Under the pieces are notes generated by a model that did no database searches, was not told the origin of the DNA, and worked only from the letters and a program-made list of their open reading frames with translations. From NCBI GenBank assembly GCA_903866485.1, contig CAIPNT010000170.1, positions 1 through 6,328 on the forward strand: a DNA stretch of 6,328 bases, read 5' to 3'. The translations under genes and the position numbers were made by a program. How positions within the stretch are numbered: position 1 is the first letter of the stretch; each line of letters opens with the position of its first letter. Positions 1-4,736 of the stretch are shown one piece after another. Origin of the DNA: an uncultured Micrococcales bacterium. Its GTDB lineage: Bacteria > Actinomycetota > Actinomycetes > Actinomycetales > Microbacteriaceae.

Positions 1-494
1 ACGCCATTCACGCTGCCGCGCAACTGCTTACGGTTCTAGATCAACATGTCACCGAAGAGATTGAGGTTGACGGTCTGGTTTATCGCGAGAGCCTAAACGC
101 AGTTTTGATTAGCGGTGGCATTGCAACCAATGTGATTCCCGATGAGGTTAAGGTCACCATCAACTATCGATTTGCACCTAGCAAGTCGGCTGCCGACGCC
201 GAGGCCTATCTGCGTGCAGTGTTCACTGGTTTCGACGTTGTTGTCACGGATGCGGCCGAGGGTGCACGACCTGGCCTTGACCGGCCCGAGGCAATCGCAT
301 TTCTTGAGGCAACGCAAACCACGCCACGACCAAAGTATGGCTGGACCGATGTGGCCCGGTTTAGTGCACTCGGAATTCCGGCGATTAACTTCGGCCCTGG
401 TGACCCAAACAAGGCTCATGCCGATGACGAAAACGTTCCGGTCAGTCAAATTTATGCCTGCGAAACTGCCCTGCGTAAATGGTTAACCGCTTAG
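1..494 (+). CDS. dapE: Succinyl-diaminopimelate desuccinylase, C-terminal part (5' end outside window)
   Basis: DapE is a cytoplasmic metal-dependent M20-family amidohydrolase that splits N-succinyl-LL-2,6-diaminopimelate into LL-diaminopimelate and succinate, in the pathway to lysine and peptidoglycan cross-links. The frame is open from base 3 and gives the last 163 residues. It begins with AIHAAAQLL, the segment that normally follows the metal-binding half. Next come YRESLNAV and the strand-forming GGIATNVIPDEV (bases 114-149), typical of the dimerisation lid domain. The C-terminal catalytic part contains GWTDVARFSALGIPAINFGP and then NKAHADDE, whose His (codon 417-419) matches the late metal-ligand His of the family. 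The wording resembles the Gram-positive/actinobacterial DapE type (M. tuberculosis Rv1202). The first metal ligands and the catalytic Glu lie outside the window, so their integrity cannot be judged. The stop is TAG at 492-494, and the gene overlaps the next one by 16 bases. A general M20 peptidase is the alternative, but the motif wording favours DapE. Confidence 0.9.
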   Translation, partial: AIHAAAQLLTVLDQHVTEEIEVDGLVYRESLNAVLISGGIATNVIPDEVKVTINYRFAPSKSAADAEAYLRAVFTGFDVVVTDAAEGARPGLDRPEAIAFLEATQTTPRPKYGWTDVARFSALGIPAINFGPGDPNKAHADDENVPVSQIYACETALRKWLTA

Positions 495-1702
495 TTCGTC
501 ACCTGCGTTTGACTCGCAGCTGGTGGCTTCGAGTTTTGCTGGTCTTTGTTATTTCACGAGCCATCTCGGCGTTGCTCTTCCTTTACTGTGGTTCGATCGA
601 GGGCGGCAGCTATTGGAACGGGCCAAACCCCGAATATTTTGACTTTCTAAACGTCTGGGATGTCGAGTGGTTTCACAGAATCTTCGACAACGGCTATCCG
701 ACGATTTTGCCGGTAGACGCTGTTGGTGCCGTTCAGCAAAATGCCTGGGCATTTTTACCTGGATTTCCATACACCGTAAAGATCATTGCCGCGATTACCG
801 GTCTCGACTGGAAATATGCTGCTCCTCTGGTTTCAACAATGGCTGGCTATTGCCTGTCGCTGGTTGCCTATAAGTTGTTTGCCCTCAGGTTGTCTTATCG
901 AACCAGCTTGTGGGCGGTTTTACTGTTCAACGTTTCGGCGGCTGCACCGGTTTTGCAGACCGGCTACAGCGAAAGCCTCGGACTTCTGTTTATGGCTTTG
1001 GCGCTTTATGGCTGGCTCACCAAGCGCACCTTCACCTTGGCAATTGCGCTGTTTTGCTCGTCGCTAACCAGGCCGGGCATGGCCGCTTTTGGCCTAGCTT
1101 TTGCCATAGTTTGGGTGATTCACGAGTTCAGCAACCGAATAAACACCCGCAGGGGAGTGGCACTTCGCTATGGCGCAGAAGACCAGATCTGGCTGTTCTT
1201 GTTTGCCTGCTATGCGCTGGCACTCAACTTCGTTTGGCCGACGATTGCCTTCTTGGCCACCGGCCACATCAACGCATATGTCTCCACCGAGTTGGCTTGG
1301 CGAGTCGGATATCCAGACAATGGCGGTGGAATCATCCCGTTGGCCCAATGGTTCTCACCGGCCAAATACTACGCCGGCCCGCTGCTCGGAACGATTTTGG
1401 TGCTTTCGGCGATCGTCGGGGCTGTCGTGTTTCAGTTCTGGCGCCCACTGCAGGTGCTTGGGCGTGAAATGCGCGCGTGGATAATCGCATATTTTGCTTA
1501 CCTCTTTGCATTCTTCTTTCCGCAATCGAGCATCATTCGAATTTTGATGCCGACTTTCGTGATTTTTGGGGCAGTTGCTTATGCCACCGAGAAATGGAAA
1601 CCTTGGCAAAAGGGGTTGTTGATCGCTGGTTCACTGGTCTTGCAGCTCGGCTGGTTGCTAGCTTGTTGGATGTACATCGCTCCCGACTACAGCCCTCCAT
1701 AA
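479..1702 (+). CDS. PIG-V-like GT-C mannosyltransferase, multi-pass membrane protein
   Basis: This 407-residue integral membrane protein resembles the PIG-V (GPI mannosyltransferase 2-like) family, GT-C enzymes that use a polyprenyl-phosphate sugar donor and act on the outer face of the membrane. About nine or ten hydrophobic segments are visible, near residues 17-38, 116-136, 142-160, 163-181, 184-214, 236-260, 298-320, 333-350, 353-368 and 378-400. The first extracytoplasmic loop carries WDVEWFHRIFDNGYP (60-74), matching the family pattern WD..W....GYP with an acidic residue (Asp61) as candidate catalytic base. NAWAFLPGFP (88-97), TGYSES (161-166) and SSLTRPG (194-200) match further conserved blocks. 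The ATG at 479 lies inside the dapE 3' end and has no clear Shine-Dalgarno, suggesting translational coupling to dapE. Substrate is unknown. Actinobacterial homologues are annotated as mannosyltransferases, and a role in glycolipid or protein O-mannosylation is inference. The family call is fairly sure; sugar and acceptor are not. Confidence 0.75.
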   Translation: MVNRLVRHLRLTRSWWLRVLLVFVISRAISALLFLYCGSIEGGSYWNGPNPEYFDFLNVWDVEWFHRIFDNGYPTILPVDAVGAVQQNAWAFLPGFPYTVKIIAAITGLDWKYAAPLVSTMAGYCLSLVAYKLFALRLSYRTSLWAVLLFNVSAAAPVLQTGYSESLGLLFMALALYGWLTKRTFTLAIALFCSSLTRPGMAAFGLAFAIVWVIHEFSNRINTRRGVALRYGAEDQIWLFLFACYALALNFVWPTIAFLATGHINAYVSTELAWRVGYPDNGGGIIPLAQWFSPAKYYAGPLLGTILVLSAIVGAVVFQFWRPLQVLGREMRAWIIAYFAYLFAFFFPQSSIIRILMPTFVIFGAVAYATEKWKPWQKGLLIAGSLVLQLGWLLACWMYIAPDYSPP

Positions 1703-1739
1703 CTGCTGGCTTATTCTCGCTTTGAACAGTTAGCCAACC

Positions 1740-1756
1740 GTTACCTTATTGGTAAC
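1740..1756. repeat. Perfect 6-bp inverted repeat GTTACC-TTATT-GGTAAC
   Basis: GTTACC (1740-1745) and GGTAAC (1751-1756) are exact reverse complements separated by TTATT. The element lies 38 bases after the stop of the PIG-V-like gene and about 40 bases upstream of the putative -10 of the DUF3117 gene. No T-run follows, so it is not a good intrinsic terminator on the + strand. Its placement suits an operator or activator site, but which protein might bind is unknown. A chance short palindrome cannot be excluded. Confidence 0.35.
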
Positions 1757-1795
1757 CCGTTAATAAAGAATTCGGTTTAGCACCTTAAAACCGCG

Positions 1796-1804
1796 TGAGA
1801 TAAT
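1796..1804 (+). promoter_or_regulatory. Putative extended -10 promoter of the DUF3117 gene
   Basis: The sequence TGAGATAAT holds an extended -10 TG followed, after one base, by GATAAT (1799-1804), a one-base change from TATAAT. The region at -35 (TTTAGC, 1776-1781, 17-base spacing) is a poor match, as is common for extended -10 promoters. Transcription would start near 1811, giving a leader of about 33 bases that contains a small hairpin and the ribosome binding site. The promoter is inferred from motif and position only. Confidence 0.5.
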
Positions 1805-1812
1805 AGAACTTC

Positions 1813-1824
1813 GGCGATTTCGCC
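1813..1824 (+). promoter_or_regulatory. Leader hairpin upstream of the DUF3117 ribosome binding site
   Basis: GGCGA (1813-1817) and TCGCC (1820-1824) are perfect inverted arms two bases apart. In RNA this folds as a four-pair GGCG/CGCC stem with an AUUU loop. It would sit at the very 5' end of the predicted transcript, eight bases before the Shine-Dalgarno. Flanking ACT (1808-1810) and AGT (1825-1827) could extend it with a two-base bulge. Such 5' stems often stabilise short abundant mRNAs; that role is inferred here. Confidence 0.35.
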
Positions 1825-1831
1825 AGTATTC

Positions 1832-1837
1832 AAGGAG
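1832..1837 (+). promoter_or_regulatory. Strong ribosome binding site AAGGAG of the DUF3117 gene
   Basis: AAGGAG is a full match to the anti-Shine-Dalgarno and lies six bases before the ATG at 1844. It fixes the start of the 57-residue protein and shows that this small frame is a genuine gene. It is one of only two strong Shine-Dalgarno sites seen in the window, the other being that of the methyltransferase. Confidence 0.85.
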
Positions 1838-1843
1838 TTCTAA

Positions 1844-2017
1844 ATGGCAGCAATGAAGCCACGCACCGGAGACGGGCCGATGGAGGCAGAACGTGACCCT
1901 CGCGGTCTAATCATCCTGCGAGTGCCACTGGAAGGTGGCGGTCGTCTGGTTGTCTCGGTTAACGAGGAAGAGGCAAAAAACCTACACCAGGTTCTTGCCG
2001 GGGTCGTCAAGGCCTAA
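1844..2017 (+). CDS. DUF3117 family small conserved protein, 57 aa
   Basis: This 57-residue frame starts MAAMKPRTGDGPMEAERDPR, continues GLIILRVPLEGGGRLVVSVNEEEA and ends LAGVVKA. That is the typical length and wording of the DUF3117 family, conserved through Actinomycetota (M. tuberculosis Rv1211). The central stretch looks like a small beta hairpin (LIILRVPL / RLVVSVN) followed by a short helix (EEEAKNLHQVLAGVVKA), with no signal peptide or membrane segment, so it should be cytoplasmic. The molecular function is not established. The M. tuberculosis relative has been described as calmodulin-like, but no canonical EF-hand loop is visible here. The start is fixed by AAGGAG six bases upstream. 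A dedicated promoter-like element, a leader hairpin and a strong terminator bracket the gene, so it looks like a monocistronic and probably well-expressed unit. Confidence 0.92.
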   Translation: MAAMKPRTGDGPMEAERDPRGLIILRVPLEGGGRLVVSVNEEEAKNLHQVLAGVVKA

Positions 2018-2028
2018 CCAAGAGCTAT

Positions 2029-2064
2029 GCAAAAAAGCCGGTCATCGCTGACCGGCTTTTTTGC
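2029..2064. terminator. Bidirectional intrinsic terminator, 16-bp perfect stem
   Basis: The arms 2029-2044 and 2049-2064 are perfectly complementary around a TCGC loop. The core is GCCGGTCA/TGACCGGC, flanked by A6 (2031-2036) on the left and T6 (2057-2062) on the right, so each strand reads a G+C-rich hairpin followed by a U-run. It ends transcription of the DUF3117 gene (stop at 2017) on the + strand and of the converging O-methyltransferase gene (stop codon at 2073-2075) on the - strand. One element thus insulates both genes. Confidence 0.95.
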
Positions 2065-2072
2065 TTTAAGTC

Positions 2073-2702
2073 TTAGTTTCGCTTGCTTGCCATCAGCAGA
2101 CCGTCGCCAACCGGTGAAAGCGCAGACACAAAGTCATCTTGATTACTAAAGAAGCGCAGCACATCTCGATAGATCGAGGTGGCATCATCGCGCATGGCAG
2201 GGTCTGGAACTCGGTCGCGCCACAGTGCGTGGGCGATGGCAACGACACCTCCAGGGCGAAGCAGTCTAGAGGCCTCGTGCAGTTGACCTTCAATCGATTC
2301 ACGGTCGGCATCTAAGAAGACCAGGTCGTAGGCTGCATCGGCCATGTTAGACATGACATCCAGAGCTTTTCCGGTGATCACTCGGGTGCGGTTGTGAGCA
2401 ATCTTGGCGTCGGTGAATGCACGCCGAGCCGCGGCTTGAATCTCGGTCTCTGTGTCGATGGTGGCCAAGACCGCTTCGGGGGCTCCGCTGAGCAACCATA
2501 GGCCTGAGACGCCGGTGCCGGTTCCGGCTTCGACGATTGCTTTTGCACCCAGAGCCGAGGCGATCAGGGCAAGGTGAGCTCCAACCGATGGGGTCACGCA
2601 TTCGACACCCAGTTCTTCGGCACGTCCTCTCGCTGCACGCAAAGTCTCGTTTTCTTCAACGAAGTCTTCTGCAAACTTCCAGCTGCTGATCTTGTCTACC
2701 AT
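2073..2702 (-). CDS. SAM-dependent O-methyltransferase, Rv1220c-like, 209 aa
   Basis: This is a class I Rossmann-fold methyltransferase of the O-methyltransferase (COMT/CCoAOMT-like) family. An N-terminal helical part has TLRAARGRAEELGVECVTPSVGAHLALIAS (about 20-49). SAM motif I is VEAGTGTGVSG (57-67), the acidic ribose-binding residue is Asp83 in TIDTETE, and motif IV is YDLVFLDAD (125-133), followed by SRLLRPGGVVAI (145-156). Asp131 matches the first metal ligand of the family. The segment that should carry the Asp-Asn metal pair (DNVLW-like) reads AHALW (157-161), so metal use is doubtful. The start is placed at the ATG at 2702 because AAGGAG lies six bases upstream. A TTG 18 bases further upstream would add six residues but would place that site inside the gene. 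The gene ends eight bases from the shared terminator and is divergent from tatB, as the methyltransferase lies near sigE-tatB in mycobacteria. Substrate is unknown. Confidence 0.88.
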   Translation of the reverse strand: MVDKISSWKFAEDFVEENETLRAARGRAEELGVECVTPSVGAHLALIASALGAKAIVEAGTGTGVSGLWLLSGAPEAVLATIDTETEIQAAARRAFTDAKIAHNRTRVITGKALDVMSNMADAAYDLVFLDADRESIEGQLHEASRLLRPGGVVAIAHALWRDRVPDPAMRDDATSIYRDVLRFFSNQDDFVSALSPVGDGLLMASKRN

Positions 2703-2708
2703 TTGGCT

Positions 2709-2714
2709 CTCCTT
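2709..2714 (-). promoter_or_regulatory. Ribosome binding site AAGGAG that decides the methyltransferase start
   Basis: Read on the - strand, AAGGAG stands six bases upstream of the ATG at 2702. This spacing makes that ATG the start and argues against the in-frame TTG at 2720, which has no Shine-Dalgarno of its own. Confidence 0.85.
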
Positions 2715-2720
2715 GCTCAA

Positions 2721-2726
2721 AGTGTA
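2721..2726 (-). promoter_or_regulatory. Putative -10 element of the methyltransferase gene
   Basis: Read on the - strand this is TACACT, fitting the actinobacterial TANNNT -10 pattern. A start about seven bases downstream would fall near 2714, at the first base of AAGGAG, giving a very short leader of about 12 bases. No good -35 is seen; the inverted repeat at 2730-2755 occupies that position. Motif and position are the only evidence. Confidence 0.35.
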
Positions 2727-2729
2727 AGT

Positions 2730-2755
2730 CGCTGTCGGCGCTTTGCCCGGCAGCG
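2730..2755. repeat. Near-perfect 9-bp inverted repeat between the methyltransferase and tatB genes
   Basis: CGCTGTCGG (2730-2738) faces CCGGCAGCG (2747-2755). All nine positions pair if one T-G wobble is allowed, with an eight-base spacer CGCTTTGC. It sits almost midway between the two putative -10 elements (2721-2726 on the - strand and 2762-2767 on the + strand), covering the -35 zone of both divergent genes. It could be a shared operator. It has no T-run, so it is not a terminator. Confidence 0.45.
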
Positions 2756-2761
2756 AGGCGC

Positions 2762-2767
2762 TAATCT
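2762..2767 (+). promoter_or_regulatory. Putative -10 element giving a leaderless tatB transcript
   Basis: TAATCT fits TANNNT and ends exactly six bases before the GTG start of tatB, so the expected transcription start coincides with the first base of the start codon. There is no usable Shine-Dalgarno: GAAGG directly abuts the GTG and is too close. Leaderless mRNAs are common in Actinomycetota. Supported by motif and spacing only. Confidence 0.45.
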
Positions 2768-2773
2768 TGAAGG

Positions 2774-3133
2774 GTGTTTGGTCTAAGTGGCGAGAAGCTG
2801 GTAATCCTGGTGATTATTGCCGCATTTGTGCTGGGTCCAGAACGCTTGCCCCAGTATGCAAAGCAGTTGGCCAACCTCATCAAGTCGCTTCGTCGCATGG
2901 CCGAAGGCGCTAAAGACCAACTGGCCAACGAACTTGGCGACGACTATAAAGATCTTGACTGGAAAAAGCTCGACCCGCGTCAGTATGACCCTCGTCGAAT
3001 CATCCGTGAAGCACTGGTTGAAGACCTTAGCCCTGCAGTTTCGGCCGGTGCAACGCTGAACCAGGTAAAGGTTTCACCTCAACCGGTTTTGGCCGATGGT
3101 GAACAGGCTCCATTCGATAACGAGGCCACCTAG
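2774..3133 (+). CDS. tatB: Sec-independent protein translocase subunit TatB, 119 aa
   Basis: TatB is the membrane-anchored component that, with TatC, recognises twin-arginine signal peptides for export of folded proteins. The protein has the family layout: a short N-terminal hydrophobic helix (about residues 8-20, LVILVIIAAFVLG), the hinge GPERLP (21-26), then a long charged amphipathic helix (27-60). The N-terminus FGLSGEKL has Glu7 near the start of the membrane helix, as in TatB rather than TatA. A conserved actinobacterial segment DLDWKKLDPRQYDPRRIIREAL follows, and then a short variable acidic tail. The start is GTG at 2774, chosen because the conserved MFGL-type N-terminus begins there. 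It appears leaderless. tatC and tatA are not in the window. The gene is divergent from the methyltransferase gene and convergent with the dehydrogenase gene. Confidence 0.93.
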   Translation: MFGLSGEKLVILVIIAAFVLGPERLPQYAKQLANLIKSLRRMAEGAKDQLANELGDDYKDLDWKKLDPRQYDPRRIIREALVEDLSPAVSAGATLNQVKVSPQPVLADGEQAPFDNEAT

Positions 3134-3145
3134 CAAGTTGACCTA

Positions 3146-3169
3146 TAGCCGCGAATGTTTTTCGGGCTA
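3146..3169. terminator. Weak stem-loop between converging tatB and dehydrogenase genes
   Basis: TAGCC (3146-3150) pairs with GGCTA (3165-3169). After a single bulged G at 3151, CGAA (3152-3155) pairs with TTCG (3161-3164) around a TGTTT loop. It lies between the stop codons of the two converging genes (3133 and 3184), where terminators are expected, but no T-run follows on either strand. It could be a weak or factor-assisted terminator, or an mRNA 3'-end stabiliser. Confidence 0.35.
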
Positions 3170-3183
3170 AGTCCGCAAAACTG

Positions 3184-4710
3184 CTAAAACGGCAGACGTC
3201 GCAGCACCTTCATTAGCAACATCATTAGCGGTGCCATCCGAACATAGTCTTTGCCTCTTAGCGGCAGTCTCAATAGGCCTGACGCCAAACCTATGGTTCT
3301 AGCCTCGGTGAAGCGAAGGATTCCTTCGGCGCCATTGCGACGGCCCTTGCCAGATAGCTTCATGCCACCCATCGGCGAAGCCATCGAGGCAAAAGTTGCC
3401 CTGAAACCCTCGTTGATGTTGACGCTGCCTGCGTCAAGTTGCGAAGCCACTCTAAGTGCCTTAGAAACTGGGCCAACCACGGATGCGTTTAGACCCAACT
3501 CGGTGTCGTTAGCCATCTTGATTGCTTCTTCGAGGCTGTCGTAGCCTTCAACATCAAGCACCGGACCAAAAACCTCAAGCCTAGAAAGTTTTGCGCTTTC
3601 GGGCACATCTGTGAACACAGTGGGAGCATAGAAGAACGGGCCGGTCTCGGACAGTGCTCGACCACCCGACACCAGAGTCGAGCCGTTGCTTAGGGCGTCG
3701 TCAACAAAGCCCGAGACGCGGTCGAGCTGTGACTTGCCGGTGAGTGTGCCCATGTCAAAATCAAACTGGTCTGAGCGGCCAACCTGCATCGATTTCATCT
3801 TGGTTGCAAGTTCGCTCAAGAACCTATCTTTGAGGTGGTTTGGCACGTAGACCCGTTCGATAGAAACGCAAAGTTGGCCTGCAGAGCCGAATGCGCCGGC
3901 CATCGCCAACTCGGCGGCATGTTTTAGGTTTGCACCCTCCAGAACGATCATCGGGTTTTTGCCACCTAACTCGAGTGAATAGCCGATCAGTCGCGCCGAA
4001 GCGCGTTCGGCAACTCGGCGACCCGTGGCGGTTGAGCCGGTGAAGGCAACGTAGTTTGAGTTGTCGGTGACCGCATTGCCCACCTCGGCGCCGTCACCAA
4101 CTACTATCGTCCAAGCCCAGTCGGGAAGCCCAGCCTGAACCGCGAGCTGTCGCGCAAACAGAGTTGTCAGCGCCGTTTGATTGTCTGCCTTTTGTAACAC
4201 CACGTTGCCGGCTGCCAAAGCGGGAAGAACATCAAGCATGGTTAGGGCCAGTGGATAGTTCCATGGGGTGATTATGCCAACTAGGCCAACTGGGCTGCGT
4301 TCGACCCAGGTCTTGGTGAGCACCGGTACTCCGGCGCGGGTGCGCTTTCGGGCCATGAACTTGGCAGCACCCTTGCCGTAATATCGTGCCGCTCCAAGTG
4401 ACCCAGCGAACTCTTCAAAGGCGTGCGAGCGGGCCTTGCCGGTTTCGAGTTGCAGCAGGTCTAGAAGTCGATCTTGGTTATCAACCATTAGATCGTGCAG
4501 CTTGAGAAGCACTTCGGCGCGCTCAGAAACTGGTTTGGCGGCCCATTCGGGCTGCTGCTTCGCTGATTTGGTTGCCGCCTCTGCAACCTGTTCGGCGCTT
4601 AGCTGCGGAAGTTCATATATCCTCTTGCCGGTGCTTGGGTTGATAATGACAGCCGATGCGGCCGCGGTGCCAAGGTGACCTAACAGGTGACTGATGCTTG
4701 TTTCGCTCAT
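3184..4710 (-). CDS. Succinate-semialdehyde dehydrogenase, GabD2 type, 508 aa
   Basis: This is an NAD(P)+-dependent aldehyde dehydrogenase of the usual family length that would oxidise succinate semialdehyde to succinate in the cytoplasm, linking GABA/2-oxoglutarate side routes to the TCA cycle. The catalytic set is complete: Asn151 in ITPWNYP, Lys174 in LQKADNQT, the glycine motif FTGSTATG (223-230), general base Glu247 in LELGGKNP, nucleophile Cys281 in GSAGQLCVSIERVYV, and Glu379/Phe381 in LEVFGPV. QLCVSIER and KADNQT are wording I associate with the actinobacterial GabD2 group (M. tuberculosis Rv1731). Substrate choice within this superfamily cannot be proven from motifs, and another aliphatic semialdehyde is possible. 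The C-terminal tail (about 484-508, ending MMLLMKVLRRLPF) is hydrophobic and basic. The ATG at 4710 has no Shine-Dalgarno, but TAGAGT ends six bases upstream, suggesting a leaderless start. The kinase gene stops 26 bases upstream on the same strand, so read-through is also possible. Confidence 0.88.
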   Translation of the reverse strand: MSETSISHLLGHLGTAAASAVIINPSTGKRIYELPQLSAEQVAEAATKSAKQQPEWAAKPVSERAEVLLKLHDLMVDNQDRLLDLLQLETGKARSHAFEEFAGSLGAARYYGKGAAKFMARKRTRAGVPVLTKTWVERSPVGLVGIITPWNYPLALTMLDVLPALAAGNVVLQKADNQTALTTLFARQLAVQAGLPDWAWTIVVGDGAEVGNAVTDNSNYVAFTGSTATGRRVAERASARLIGYSLELGGKNPMIVLEGANLKHAAELAMAGAFGSAGQLCVSIERVYVPNHLKDRFLSELATKMKSMQVGRSDQFDFDMGTLTGKSQLDRVSGFVDDALSNGSTLVSGGRALSETGPFFYAPTVFTDVPESAKLSRLEVFGPVLDVEGYDSLEEAIKMANDTELGLNASVVGPVSKALRVASQLDAGSVNINEGFRATFASMASPMGGMKLSGKGRRNGAEGILRFTEARTIGLASGLLRLPLRGKDYVRMAPLMMLLMKVLRRLPF

Positions 4711-4716
4711 GCCCTA

Positions 4717-4722
4717 ACTCTA
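4717..4722 (-). promoter_or_regulatory. Putative -10 element for a leaderless dehydrogenase transcript
   Basis: On the - strand TAGAGT (TANNNT type) is followed by six bases, TAGGGC, and then the ATG at 4710. This is the same geometry as at tatB. It overlaps the 8-bp palindrome CTCTAGAG (4718-4725). No clear -35 is seen. It would give the dehydrogenase its own promoter in the 26-base gap after the kinase gene. Confidence 0.35.
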
Positions 4723-4736
4723 GAGGCAACTTGCGA

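Noticed and set aside
93..449. 118-codon - strand frame opposite dapE
   Set aside because: It is antisense to clear DapE motifs, and its translation resembles no family I recognise.
910..1467. 185-codon + strand frame inside the PIG-V-like gene
   Set aside because: It is out of frame with a well-supported membrane protein gene, lacks a ribosome binding site, and its product is rich in Arg, Cys and Trp with no domain, as shadow frames are.
1740..1756. GTTACC/GGTAAC palindrome as an intrinsic terminator for the dapE/PIG-V transcript
   Set aside because: The stem is only six pairs, is not G+C-rich and has no following T-run; an operator role or chance is more likely.
2703..2720. TTG start for the methyltransferase that would add six residues (MSKESQ)
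   Set aside because: The perfectly spaced AAGGAG at 2709-2714 points to the ATG at 2702 and would lie inside the extended gene; the TTG has no Shine-Dalgarno.
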